Source: Thermotoga sp. (lineage in GTDB: Bacteria; Thermotogota; Thermotogae; Mesoaciditogales; Mesoaciditogaceae). From it: a DNA stretch of 42,731 nt. A model generated the notes under the pieces. It searched no databases. It saw only the letters and a program-made list of their open reading frames with translations, and was not told where the DNA came from. The position numbers were made by a program, and so were the translations under genes. The stretch lies in assembly GCA_020722015.1 (NCBI GenBank), contig DYLQ01000015.1, positions 1 through 42,731 on the forward strand, in the 5' to 3' direction. Positions 1 through 8,172 of this stretch are shown one piece after another (positions within the stretch are counted from its first letter, which is position 1; the number at the start of each line of letters is the position of its first letter).

Positions 1-4
1 CAAA

Positions 5-13
5 CACCTCCTT
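5..13 (-). promoter_or_regulatory. Shine-Dalgarno of a gene beyond the left edge
   Basis: On the minus strand this reads AAGGAGGTG, a near-perfect ribosome binding site about 18 nt past the stop of the DUF296 gene. A start codon would fall at or just left of base 1, so the minus-strand operon very probably continues out of the window. Confidence 0.6.
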
Positions 14-30
14 GAAATTTCCCTTTCGGG

Positions 31-465
31 TTATTTAAAATACTTTCCTTCCAGTCTGTTAAAAGATCCGTAAGCGACTCTTTCGAATTTCATGGAATCT
101 ACCTTGTAGATGAAGATCTCGTTTGTTATGTTCACTTTCGCACTGAAGAGATGGCCTCCGACCAATTTTTTGTCGGGCCCGGCAAGTGCAACGTGGATAT
201 GTGCGAACGGTTTTCCCTCCTTTCTTGCTATATTTCCCGTCAGTGCAACAAGTTCGTGCGGGGTCTCGATCTTTGTCTTTTCGTATACGTCTTTTTCGGT
301 GTTAAACCATCCGATTTCGAAATCTTTTAGCATGCCCATTCCGGAAAGGATAACTCCGGCATTCATCGAATATTTTTCGACGACCGAATACAACGATTCA
401 AAAAAATCGTCGTTTGTATCAAATCTCACGAAGATAAGATTTTCCTCTTTCATGTCAAATACCAT
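31..465 (-). CDS. DUF296 / PPC (PCC) domain protein
   Basis: A 144-residue single-domain protein of the PPC/DUF296 family, the fold found in plant AT-hook proteins and as a stand-alone bacterial protein. Bacterial members are trimeric and have no firmly assigned activity. Visible signatures are the GMGMLKDFEIGWF stretch near the N-terminal third and the histidine-rich HIHVALAGPD segment followed by GGHLF, which carries the conserved histidine cluster. The start chosen is the ATG at 465, with GAGGTG six bases upstream; a GTG at 474 is possible but has no suitable spacing. It begins 10 nt after the upstream isomerase/aldolase gene, so it is almost certainly the last visible gene of that sugar operon. 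Its role there is unknown. Confidence 0.85.
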   Translation of the reverse strand: MVFDMKEENLIFVRFDTNDDFFESLYSVVEKYSMNAGVILSGMGMLKDFEIGWFNTEKDVYEKTKIETPHELVALTGNIARKEGKPFAHIHVALAGPDKKLVGGHLFSAKVNITNEIFIYKVDSMKFERVAYGSFNRLEGKYFK

Positions 466-475
466 TTCGATCACC

Positions 476-2611
476 TCATTCTAAAGTTTCTTCAAATACT
501 TTCTTCAATTCATCGAATCCGTCATTTCTGCGTTTTATCAGATCCTCTAAAGCTTCCGCGGCACTCAACCCGTCGTGAACGGTCTTGAATACTCCGTAAG
601 ATACGGCTGCCGGATCGTCGTCTCCGGGGAAGAGTACGTTTCTTCCTACAAGCGCACCCCTGACATTTGGCCCGCTTTCGAGTGCTTTTGAAAGATTTTC
701 CATGGTGTAGGTTGGGTCTTCTTTCGATTCTCCCCCAAGTATCAAAATCGGCAATGTTGTCGATCTTGCGACTCTTTCAAAGTTGGGAACGTAAGGAATC
801 TTTATCCACATCTTTGCACTGCTTCCGCCTATTGCGGAAACAACTCCAACGATCTTTATCAGCTCATCGGCATCCATTATGACCTCGTAAGAAGAATTTT
901 CATCTTTTCTCGTCACGGGAAGAGGCTCTATGAATATCGGCAATCCGAGTTCGTTACAATCTCTTACCGCTGCGGCACATTCTTCGAGTGTTTTCAAAGA
1001 CCATCTTGAGTATTTTCCGCTGTCGAGTCTGAAAAGCAATTTTCCGGCATCGAGATTGAATTTCACCAAATCTTTCGGCCAGTAAGAGGTTATGACATCT
1101 TCCATTTCGTATTCAATCCCGGCAAGGCCTGATCTGTTCATGCTTCCCATGATGATCTTACCGTCGAGGAAACTCTTTCTTCCCGATTTTCTGTAAAGGT
1201 AATCTATCAGGGCAAGTTCGTCTATAAGATCGGGAGTTGCCATGATGCCATCTACATATCCGTAAGTTAACACCCTTACAATTCTTCCGAGATATTCAAG
1301 TCTGTCTCCTATTAAGGTGGGGTTATCCCCGACACTTGTCACTCTGCGCGCCGGATGATCGGCTGCAAGCACGACGAGATAGCCATCTTCCGTCAAAGAT
1401 TTTCTCTTTTTTCTTGCCTTGAGTGTTTCTTCGATTATTTCCGAATTTTTCACCCTCAAATCTGTGAGCTTGTAAAATGCCCATTCCGGAAAATATTCAC
1501 GCGTTACAAATTTGTACTTACCGGCAGAGTAGATAACGTCCTGCCATGTTCGGGAATCATCGTAGAAGGACTTTGAATGTTGAAGTACAGGCACGCTTCC
1601 TTCGCGTCCGCGGGGCATGACTTCAAAGCCTATCGGTCCTGTGTAGTTCATCTCATGGAGTGCTTTGACAAAGTCGGCTACTTCTCTCAATTTTATGGCT
1701 CCGTTTGGATATGCAAACGAGACGTGAGCATCGCCGTAATTCGGATCACTCGGATCGAGTACGCAATTGCCTATATGAACATGGAAAAGATATGGCTTGA
1801 GATACTGCAAAACCTCTGCGAATTCGGGCTCTTCGACATCTTCTTCTCTTACCAAATTGTCGTATTTTTTCGTTTCCCCACCCGTTGCGTTCGTTATCTC
1901 TAAATTTATATGTTCGATTATCGATTTCGTGTTTTTTATGAGAAGCATGTGAGTAAGATCATACAAAAGCCCAAAATCATCGTGATGATATTCGTCTCTT
2001 ACACGCCTTGCTATCTCTATTGCTTCAAGTGTAGGGCCTATGAGTTGATCGTGGAAGCGGCCTCTCGGATCGTTTATCCTGTCGAACATGACTAATATCA
2101 GCTTAATTGGTTTCCTTTTTAATTTCTTCGCCGACTCTTGTGAATATTCGCAAAGTTCATGAATGGATCTGACCAAAGACAATTTTGCCGCATCGCGCAG
2201 CTCTAAACCGGGATCACGTCCTGATCTGAAAGTAAATCCTTCTGCGTTGAACTCATAAGCCTGATCGATCAAAGTTTTGAGACGATTAACGCCGTTGATT
2301 CTGTCAAGTTCGTTTATGGACGATATATCCGTAGGGGCATATCCTTCCTCGTTTAAAGATTGTACAAATTGTGCCCCGAAAAAGACATGAAGTTTAGTCG
2401 TTTTGAGGTATTCAATGGCCTTTTTGCGTAAAATGGGATCCTTTATCCTCGTTATCTCTATTCCGCCGAAATAATCGTCTTCAGCCAAAGTCTTGAGTGA
2501 ATCCATCAGGTACTTTTCACTTGGCTCTCCTCTTTGCATAGAATTGGTATTCTGTCTTCCGGGGAAAGCCATAGGCTGGACAACTGTCATAAGATTATCT
2601 TTGAGAATCAT
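476..2611 (-). CDS. Two-domain protein: sugar-phosphate isomerase/epimerase-like plus Cgl0159-type aldolase-like domain
   Basis: A 711-residue fusion of two TIM-barrel-type domains. Residues about 1-395 look like a xylose-isomerase-like sugar isomerase/epimerase, with segments such as FRSGRD, LLYDLTHML and HVHIGNCVLDP that fit its metal-binding strands. Residues about 405-711 resemble the Cgl0159-type (beta/alpha)8 family, which is related to DeoC/class I aldolases and known from an inositol-catabolism locus in Corynebacterium. Motifs there are ADHPARRVTSVG, GSMNRSGLAG and MWIKIPYVPNF. A likely job is consecutive isomerisation and aldol cleavage of a sugar or cyclitol derivative, but the substrate is not readable. 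The ATG at 2611 has GGAGGAAAAAA in front and overlaps the end of the DeoR gene by 17 nt, indicating translational coupling. Confidence 0.75.
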   Translation of the reverse strand: MILKDNLMTVVQPMAFPGRQNTNSMQRGEPSEKYLMDSLKTLAEDDYFGGIEITRIKDPILRKKAIEYLKTTKLHVFFGAQFVQSLNEEGYAPTDISSINELDRINGVNRLKTLIDQAYEFNAEGFTFRSGRDPGLELRDAAKLSLVRSIHELCEYSQESAKKLKRKPIKLILVMFDRINDPRGRFHDQLIGPTLEAIEIARRVRDEYHHDDFGLLYDLTHMLLIKNTKSIIEHINLEITNATGGETKKYDNLVREEDVEEPEFAEVLQYLKPYLFHVHIGNCVLDPSDPNYGDAHVSFAYPNGAIKLREVADFVKALHEMNYTGPIGFEVMPRGREGSVPVLQHSKSFYDDSRTWQDVIYSAGKYKFVTREYFPEWAFYKLTDLRVKNSEIIEETLKARKKRKSLTEDGYLVVLAADHPARRVTSVGDNPTLIGDRLEYLGRIVRVLTYGYVDGIMATPDLIDELALIDYLYRKSGRKSFLDGKIIMGSMNRSGLAGIEYEMEDVITSYWPKDLVKFNLDAGKLLFRLDSGKYSRWSLKTLEECAAAVRDCNELGLPIFIEPLPVTRKDENSSYEVIMDADELIKIVGVVSAIGGSSAKMWIKIPYVPNFERVARSTTLPILILGGESKEDPTYTMENLSKALESGPNVRGALVGRNVLFPGDDDPAAVSYGVFKTVHDGLSAAEALEDLIKRRNDGFDELKKVFEETLE

Positions 2612-3383
2612 TTTTTTCCTCCTTGGCTATTATCAAATCAAGCCCTGAATTTAAAAGTATTGATTTACTTTCGTTGGATATTTTCCAATCCGTTACAACG
2701 TGATCTATTTGATCAAAGGTTGCATATATGGCAAATGACGGTCTCTCGAATTTAGATGAATCGACAATGACGAAAGATTCACTCGATTGTGAGATCATCA
2801 GAGCTTTTATCTTTGCTTCGTTGATGTTCGGAGTCATAAAACCATCTTTGGAGAATCCCGTTGCCCCGACAAAGGCTTTGTCCGCATATATTTTCTTTAT
2901 GTTTTCTTCCGAAAATGCACCTATTAGGGAGAAACTGTTTTCTCTGACGATTCCGCCAAGCACTATGAGATCGATACCGGTTCCGACGAGCTCCGTCGCT
3001 ATGAAGAAATTGTTTGTAACGACCGTCAACGGAAGCAATTTCATCTTTTTCATCTCTCTTGCCATTGCCAACGTTGTGGTACCGCTGTCTAAAATTACGC
3101 TGTCTCCCGGCTTGACGAATTCAAGTGCTTTTTTGGCGATAACGGATTTTTCTTCAACATGTTGCTGAGATTTTTGAATGAAGTTCCATTCAACCTTTGT
3201 ATGGGACGGCAGTAATGCTCCGCCGTGCGTGCGCACTATCATTCCAAGATTTTCGAGCTCCGAAAGATCTTTTCTTATCGTCGTACCCGTAACGCCGAGT
3301 GTCTTCGACAATTCATTTACGGTTACTTCGCCCTTCTCTTTTATGAGGTCGATCAAGCGTGCCTTTCGAGTTTCCTCTAACAT
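2595..3383 (-). CDS. DeoR/GlpR-family transcriptional regulator
   Basis: A 262-residue DeoR-family repressor. The N-terminal winged helix runs from about residue 1 to 55 (RLIDLIKEKGEVTVNELSK, then TGTTIRKDLSEL, then the family-typical RTHGGALL). The C-terminal sugar-phosphate-sensing DeoRC domain follows, with LDSGTTTLAMAREM and VTNNFFIATEL. The frame is open to 3479, but the ATG at 3383 carries TTTAGGAGGAAAG directly upstream and restores the normal family N-terminus. The gene sits between the uronate-isomerase-like and aldolase-like genes, so it most likely senses a phosphorylated intermediate of this pathway. It probably binds upstream of the operon, where three 10-bp repeats occur (4651-4680). 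Confidence 0.92.
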   Translation of the reverse strand: MLEETRKARLIDLIKEKGEVTVNELSKTLGVTGTTIRKDLSELENLGMIVRTHGGALLPSHTKVEWNFIQKSQQHVEEKSVIAKKALEFVKPGDSVILDSGTTTLAMAREMKKMKLLPLTVVTNNFFIATELVGTGIDLIVLGGIVRENSFSLIGAFSEENIKKIYADKAFVGATGFSKDGFMTPNINEAKIKALMISQSSESFVIVDSSKFERPSFAIYATFDQIDHVVTDWKISNESKSILLNSGLDLIIAKEEKNDSQR

Positions 3384-3391
3384 CTTTCCTC

Positions 3392-4639
3392 CTAAAATTT
3401 CCTTTTCAAAAATGCTTCGAATTCTCCGCCGAAAAGTTTTTCGACGTCTCTTTTTATTTCCTCTTCTGTCAACGCCCACCCGTCATTCGCTATGTCGGTA
3501 TATTTATCCGTAAGCACATCGGCTATAACCTTTTTTGAATGATTCCACTTGTATATGAGTTGATCGAGTACGCGGGCATCCGAATGCTGAGGTGTAAAGC
3601 TTACACCTAACATTTCCATTCTCTCGCGCGTTATCTCATCGACAACGGATGGATTGTTCAAAAACCACCAGCAACCGAAAACATGGATGTTTCTGAACTT
3701 TCTCGCCGCAACGACAAGTTCGTGTTGATTTTCGCGAGAAAGCATCGTTAACAAGAATTTGTTGTGAGGGTACATTCTTGCCAAATATTCGACAGTGTTT
3801 ATATCTGCCTTCCCAACGGAATCTCCGGCAAGCTTTAGTTGCGGATTTGAAAGTTTTTTTGCACCTATCATCATGGCAAACGGTACATTCTTTTCGTAAG
3901 ATACCGGAATGATTGCATTTTCTATTATCAATGCTGTCTCGTTATCGGAAGGAGTTTTGAATTCGGGCGGCAATGATGCGGCCATGTAAACGGGATTCAT
4001 TTTGTCTATCCAGTCAGCAAGAAATCTTTTTATCTGTGCGAATGTCTTTTCCGTCAATTTTTCCTCAACATCATAACCCCATTCTTTGAGTTTAAGATAC
4101 GAGTTTGGCCATTTCACGAGCAAAGGATCGATTCTGAGTGCACTTTTAAATCTCGGATCCGGTTTTCCACCCTTTAGCCAAACTTTTCTTTCATCTTCAA
4201 CGAAAGGATCGTTCGTCATAACCGCGTATTTTATGTGTGCGGTTTTGAAGACCAAGTCAACGTACTCTTCTACCGTTTTAGAGGCAAAGAATCTTCTGTA
4301 CCCTTCGAGGTCTCTTTTGGAAGGATCGAGTCCGACTGATTTTAAAACCGTTATAACGCCTCGCGTCGCTTCACTTACGGGAGAATTTTCGATGAACAAG
4401 GTCTTCCATATAAGGTTCGATTGCTCCGTTTTTGTCATTTTCCAGAATTCGTCGTATGGCATGTCATAAAATCTCATAACTTCGGCTATCAAATAGTGGT
4501 AAGTTAAAAGATCATCGATTCCCCACAAAAGCAAGTCTTTGAATCTCAAATCAAAGATATGCGTGTGAAGATCGATTATTTGAACATCGTCAACGGCTTT
4601 TTTTACAACTTTACTTATTTCTTCTTTCTTTACGTTCAT
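3392..4639 (-). CDS. Glucuronate/uronate isomerase-like amidohydrolase-fold protein
   Basis: A 415-residue protein of the amidohydrolase superfamily, closest in appearance to uronate isomerase (UxaC)-like proteins. The metal-binding strand-1 motif IIDLHTHIFD is near the N-terminus. The segment WGIDDLLTYHYLIAEV follows, with FGCWWFLNNPS in the C-terminal half. Overall it is divergent from classical UxaC, so the substrate could be a different uronate or keto-sugar. The ATG at 4639 was chosen because TTTGGAGGCG lies just upstream; an in-frame start at 4669 would place that ribosome binding site inside the coding sequence. It is the first gene of a tightly packed operon (8 nt to the DeoR gene), preceded by a plausible promoter and repeat operators. 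Confidence 0.75.
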   Translation of the reverse strand: MNVKKEEISKVVKKAVDDVQIIDLHTHIFDLRFKDLLLWGIDDLLTYHYLIAEVMRFYDMPYDEFWKMTKTEQSNLIWKTLFIENSPVSEATRGVITVLKSVGLDPSKRDLEGYRRFFASKTVEEYVDLVFKTAHIKYAVMTNDPFVEDERKVWLKGGKPDPRFKSALRIDPLLVKWPNSYLKLKEWGYDVEEKLTEKTFAQIKRFLADWIDKMNPVYMAASLPPEFKTPSDNETALIIENAIIPVSYEKNVPFAMMIGAKKLSNPQLKLAGDSVGKADINTVEYLARMYPHNKFLLTMLSRENQHELVVAARKFRNIHVFGCWWFLNNPSVVDEITRERMEMLGVSFTPQHSDARVLDQLIYKWNHSKKVIADVLTDKYTDIANDGWALTEEEIKRDVEKLFGGEFEAFLKRKF

Positions 4640-4650
4640 TTCTACGCCTC

Positions 4651-4680
4651 CAAATAAAACTAAATACAACTAAATGAAAC
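4651..4680 (-). promoter_or_regulatory. Three tandem 10-bp repeats, candidate DeoR operator
   Basis: On the plus strand the bases are CAAATAAAAC, TAAATACAAC and TAAATGAAAC, three consecutive decamers that fit YAAATRMAAC; on the minus strand each begins with GTTT. They lie between the putative -10 and the ribosome binding site of the first sugar-operon gene. Helical-phase repeats of this kind are typical of DeoR-family operators, and a DeoR gene is in the same operon. The assignment to that regulator is inferred. Confidence 0.5.
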
Positions 4681-4709
4681 CATATAAAGAACATAAATGC
4701 AAATGCCAA
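4681..4709 (-). promoter_or_regulatory. Putative promoter of the sugar operon
   Basis: Minus strand: TTGGCA (4709-4704), a 17-bp spacer, then TATATG (4686-4681). The -35 is close to consensus and the -10 is weaker. It sits immediately before the decamer repeats and the first operon gene. Confidence 0.45.
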
Positions 4710-4720
4710 ATTTAGCCTTT

Positions 4721-4740
4721 TTTGACCGATTTTGGTCAAA
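4721..4740. promoter_or_regulatory. Perfect inverted repeat, possible operator
   Basis: TTTGACC, six spacer bases, then GGTCAAA form a perfect 7-bp inverted repeat. It lies just upstream of the sugar-operon promoter and in the divergent gap to the flippase gene. It could be a regulator site or a small hairpin; there is no direct evidence for either. Confidence 0.35.
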
Positions 4741-4793
4741 TTCTCCGAATATTCTCGTTTTAAGAGCCAAAACTTAAAATTAAGCGGATTATC

Positions 4794-4834
4794 GAAGTCG
4801 TTTGATTTCATTTTTAAAGTTAGTTTAAGAGTAA
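4794..4834 (+). repeat. Degenerate fragment of the MITE-like element
   Basis: The run TTTCATTTTTAAAGTT followed by a GTTTA-type end matches the right end of the element copies at 32218-32370 and, in reverse, 42605-42731. Only the right half is recognisable. It lies immediately upstream of the flippase promoter. Confidence 0.45.
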
Positions 4835-4847
4835 GAAGTTCAATGTA

Positions 4848-4856
4848 TGATAAAAT
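4848..4856 (+). promoter_or_regulatory. Extended -10 element for the flippase gene
   Basis: TGATAAAAT is an extended -10 (TGn plus TAAAAT) ending 9 nt before the TTG start at 4866. The predicted transcript would have almost no leader. No convincing -35 was seen. Confidence 0.4.
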
Positions 4857-4865
4857 ATACTGGAA

Positions 4866-5984
4866 TTGATAATTAAAAACCCTTTAAAGGGGGAGTCAGA
4901 AGTTAAAGATGAATCCAAGAATGAAAGGAAAAAACTTTACAGAAGCCTTTTCATAGCTTTATTATCAACTGCATCGGTTTTTGCGGTGTTTTTGATATTT
5001 GCCAAGGATAGCACTCGGATACTAAGCATTTTATTCGCTTCTCCCGTGGATATTCTCATAGGATTTGGGCTTTTTTTGGGTATAATCGCCATTGACTCGA
5101 TCAGGACAAAGGTAATGGTTTATTTTCTCGGCGAAAAGATAAGCTGGCCGGTTGCATTTTCAAATTCGATTCTCGGATATTTTTATACCGACATAACGCC
5201 TTCTTCGGCTGGGGGACAGCCTTTTCAGATATATCATCTTTCAAAATGGAAGGTAAAGCCTGAATTTTCATCGGCCATCATTTTAACCCGGTGGAGCACG
5301 ATGATGATCTTTCTTTCGATCTCGTCTATTTTGTTGTTGAAAAAATATCTTTTCTACATTCAAATAGGAATTCCCGTCTTAAGCCAGATCATATGGATTA
5401 TAATTTTAATCGGCGTTTTTATATCATTTGCCATTGTTTTAATGCTTTTAGTGCCGCGAGTCGGCATAGGACTTGTCAACTTCTTCAAACGTCGTCGCAT
5501 TTTGAAGTTGATTTTCAAAATCTTCAAAAAAGATGATGTGGAAGTACTGACAAAATTTGAAGATAACATCCGAAATTTCTATGATGCAATGCATATGATC
5601 TGGATTAAAAAACCACTCTTGATAATTTTTGACGGTGCGAGTGGAATTCTTGATCTTGGCATTCTGTATTACATACTTTACAGGTCGATAATGGCCGCAT
5701 CCTACGAAAGTAACACCAACTTTTTCCTTTCATTTTGGTCTTTGAGTGCGATCTTCATATTGTTATCCTTTGTCGTGTACTACTTTCCCACTCCCGGTTC
5801 TTCCGGTGGGATTGAAGGAGCTTTTTACCTTGTGTTGTCGATGTACGGAACACCTTCAGCCGTTATGGCCGGAATCCTTATCTGGAGAATATCAACGTAT
5901 TACCTCCCAATCTTACTGGGAATTATCACGATGATTTTTGAATTCAGGTCTAAAGTAGGTGCGAGTGATGCGAAAAAAACTTAA
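4866..5984 (+). CDS. Lysylphosphatidylglycerol synthetase-like / flippase-like integral membrane protein (UPF0104 type)
   Basis: A 372-residue polytopic membrane protein of the family that includes the flippase half of MprF and the AglD-type proteins. Seven to eight hydrophobic segments are visible. The family motif DITPSSAGGQPFQIYHL lies near residues 115-130 and FPTPGSSGGIEGAFY near residue 310. Members are thought to move lipid-linked or aminoacylated lipids, but the substrate here is unknown and no synthase domain is attached. The first usable codon is the TTG at 4866, which has little Shine-Dalgarno support; the transcript may be nearly leaderless. The 3' end overlaps the APC permease gene by 17 nt, so the two are probably co-expressed. 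Confidence 0.8.
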   Translation: MIIKNPLKGESEVKDESKNERKKLYRSLFIALLSTASVFAVFLIFAKDSTRILSILFASPVDILIGFGLFLGIIAIDSIRTKVMVYFLGEKISWPVAFSNSILGYFYTDITPSSAGGQPFQIYHLSKWKVKPEFSSAIILTRWSTMMIFLSISSILLLKKYLFYIQIGIPVLSQIIWIIILIGVFISFAIVLMLLVPRVGIGLVNFFKRRRILKLIFKIFKKDDVEVLTKFEDNIRNFYDAMHMIWIKKPLLIIFDGASGILDLGILYYILYRSIMAASYESNTNFFLSFWSLSAIFILLSFVVYYFPTPGSSGGIEGAFYLVLSMYGTPSAVMAGILIWRISTYYLPILLGIITMIFEFRSKVGASDAKKT

Positions 5985-8172
5985 CAGATCTCTTGGATTG
6001 TATTCAGCAACGATGATAAGCGTTGGTTCAATGATAGGTGGGGCCATTTTCGTGCTCGCCGGTACAACGTTCAAAATGGCAGGTCCATCGGCAACTCTTG
6101 CGATATTGCTTGCAGGCATAGCAACGTTGTTGACCTCATTTTCTTTTGCGGAATTTTCAACCTTTGTCCCAGAAGCTGGAGGAGGTTACTCTTACGTAAG
6201 AGCTACTTTTGGAAACAATTTCATAGGTTTTTTTACAGGATGGATTCTATGGATTGGATATGCTTTATCGGCATCTTTGTTTGCCATAGGATTTGGAAAT
6301 TTTCTTAACTATTTCATACCGTTTTTGCCTGGGATCATAGGATCTTTGATCCTTATCGTTTACATCGCATCAAACCAGATAAGCGGAATAAAAAATTCGG
6401 CACTCCTTCAAAATTTAATAGTAACAACCTTCGTTGCCATTTTGATAGGATATATAATTTATGGGTTTAAATTCTCCGATGTAAAAAATGTAACACCGTT
6501 TTTTTCCAACGGCTTTGTCCCGATGTTTCAGGCTATGAGTATTCTTTACATGACTTACATAGGATTTGACGCTGTGACAACACTTGGAGAAGAAGTTAAA
6601 AATCCGAAGAGAACGATTCCTCTTGCGATAATGATCTCGATGGTTGCCGTACTTGTGATTAAGACTCTGGTTTTCTTTATCGGGAGTGCCATTTTAAATG
6701 TTCAAACGATAACCACACAAACGGCAGGTAATTTCATGGTGAACACGGCAAAAGTAATCGGGGGACCATTTGGTGGATACATCTTCGCGGCGGCAGGAAT
6801 TCTCGCAACGCTTTCTTGTATGAATACCTCTCTTCTTGCATCGTCAAGGACATCTTTTGCACTCTCAAGAGACAAAAGAATGCCTTACTTTTTTCAATCG
6901 ATAAATTCAAAAACGCAATCTCCTATTTTTAGTATCGTAATGGCGTCTACGATCGTAATCGTTGCAACGATAACACAAAACGTGGAGGAAATATCGATAA
7001 TAGCAAGTGCTCTTACGCTTACGGGATACGGTTTCATAAATCTTTCTCTTTTGTACTCGAGAAAGAGGAATTTAAACACCCAAAAAGGGTTTAAAGTTCC
7101 ACTCTATCCTTATATTCCGATCTTCGCGATCATTTTCAACGTCGTCATGATTTTCGTTTTGCTTTACACAGATAGACTTGCTTTGGGCTTTGTAATAGCC
7201 TTTTCAGCGATAGGAATATTCTATTATCTTCTCAGTCCGAAGTTGAAAACGGCTCCAAGGGGTATTTCGAACGAACCTTTGCCCTTTGTAAAAGCCGAGA
7301 ACAGTCCAAAACCGTTTAACATGCTTGTTGTTCTTGAAGATGAAAAGGATGTTGATCATCTTTTGAAATTTGGATTCGATCTATCTTACGATGGGAAAAT
7401 TTCATCGGTTGGAATTGTGGATGTACCAGATATCTTGAAAAATAAAGATAATTACGTCATGCTGAAAAAATCCGTTGAAAAATTTGAAAAAATAAGGAAG
7501 CGTACGTCTGATTTTGGAAAAGCAAAAGGAATCGATATCGATCTTTCGGTTATAATGTCAAAAGACAGAGAAAAGATCGTGGATGAATTCGTAATTGAAA
7601 ACAAGATCACGATGATTCTCATGGGATGGCAAGAAGAAACCGGCAAACGTACATTAAGCAAATGGGAAAGAAAGATCATAGAAAGATCTCGCGTCGATGT
7701 CGGCATTATGAGAATTGTCAGAGATATGAATTTCAAAAGAATACTTTTCCCTTACAGCGGAAGCATTTACTCACAAATGGCCGGCACAGTCGTCAAAAGA
7801 ATTGCAGCCGCTTACGAAAATGCAGAGATAACGATTTTAAGAATAGTTTATGAAGAAGATGAAAAGGAAATAGAAGAATACCAAAAGGTACTTTCCGACG
7901 TGTTGAAAACACTCAACATAGATGGGAAAGTGCTTGTCGAATACAGTCCATCTGCATGGCAAAAGATCGTAGAACTTTCAAAAGATTACGATCTTATAGT
8001 ACTTGGCATATCAACGGATTGGAACACGGAAGAGAATTTCTTGGGATTAAAGACGGATCTCATTTTTGAAGAGGTCCAATCTTCAATCCTCGTTGTAAGG
8101 GCATTTCATGGTACCTTTCACAATAGACGATTCAGAAAGTTTTTCGAATTCATAAAGAAATTCTCATCATGA
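5968..8172 (+). CDS. APC-superfamily amino-acid permease fused to two universal-stress (UspA-like) domains
   Basis: A 734-residue protein. Residues about 1-425 form a 12-segment APC permease, starting with LGLYSATMISVGSMIGGAIF (the conserved GxG substrate-binding turn of TM1) and containing PEAGGGYSYVR and the helix with YIGFDAVTTLGEEVKNPKR. The cytoplasmic tail holds two Usp-fold domains, roughly residues 451-580 and 586-725. Each has alternating hydrophobic strands (LILMGW; LIVLGI) and ends in VGIMRIV or SSILVVRAF. Neither has a clean ATP-binding G-2x-G-9x-G motif, so the tail may regulate transport without classical nucleotide binding. ATG 5968 was preferred over GTG 5959 because AGGTG precedes it at good spacing. 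The stop abuts the convergent malG-type gene with no gap. Confidence 0.88.
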   Translation: MRKKLNRSLGLYSATMISVGSMIGGAIFVLAGTTFKMAGPSATLAILLAGIATLLTSFSFAEFSTFVPEAGGGYSYVRATFGNNFIGFFTGWILWIGYALSASLFAIGFGNFLNYFIPFLPGIIGSLILIVYIASNQISGIKNSALLQNLIVTTFVAILIGYIIYGFKFSDVKNVTPFFSNGFVPMFQAMSILYMTYIGFDAVTTLGEEVKNPKRTIPLAIMISMVAVLVIKTLVFFIGSAILNVQTITTQTAGNFMVNTAKVIGGPFGGYIFAAAGILATLSCMNTSLLASSRTSFALSRDKRMPYFFQSINSKTQSPIFSIVMASTIVIVATITQNVEEISIIASALTLTGYGFINLSLLYSRKRNLNTQKGFKVPLYPYIPIFAIIFNVVMIFVLLYTDRLALGFVIAFSAIGIFYYLLSPKLKTAPRGISNEPLPFVKAENSPKPFNMLVVLEDEKDVDHLLKFGFDLSYDGKISSVGIVDVPDILKNKDNYVMLKKSVEKFEKIRKRTSDFGKAKGIDIDLSVIMSKDREKIVDEFVIENKITMILMGWQEETGKRTLSKWERKIIERSRVDVGIMRIVRDMNFKRILFPYSGSIYSQMAGTVVKRIAAAYENAEITILRIVYEEDEKEIEEYQKVLSDVLKTLNIDGKVLVEYSPSAWQKIVELSKDYDLIVLGISTDWNTEENFLGLKTDLIFEEVQSSILVVRAFHGTFHNRRFRKFFEFIKKFSS

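Noticed and set aside
110-484. 124-codon plus-strand frame over the DUF296 gene
   Set aside because: Antisense shadow of a recognisable protein; no ribosome binding site and no family resemblance.
2728-3168. 146-codon plus-strand frame opposite the DeoR gene
   Set aside because: Mirror of a well-supported DeoRC domain; composition is that of a complementary frame.
4611-4811. 66-codon minus-strand frame upstream of the uronate-isomerase-like gene
   Set aside because: It overlaps the true start of that gene, covers its promoter, repeats and ribosome binding site, and its basic tail looks like translated AT-rich DNA.
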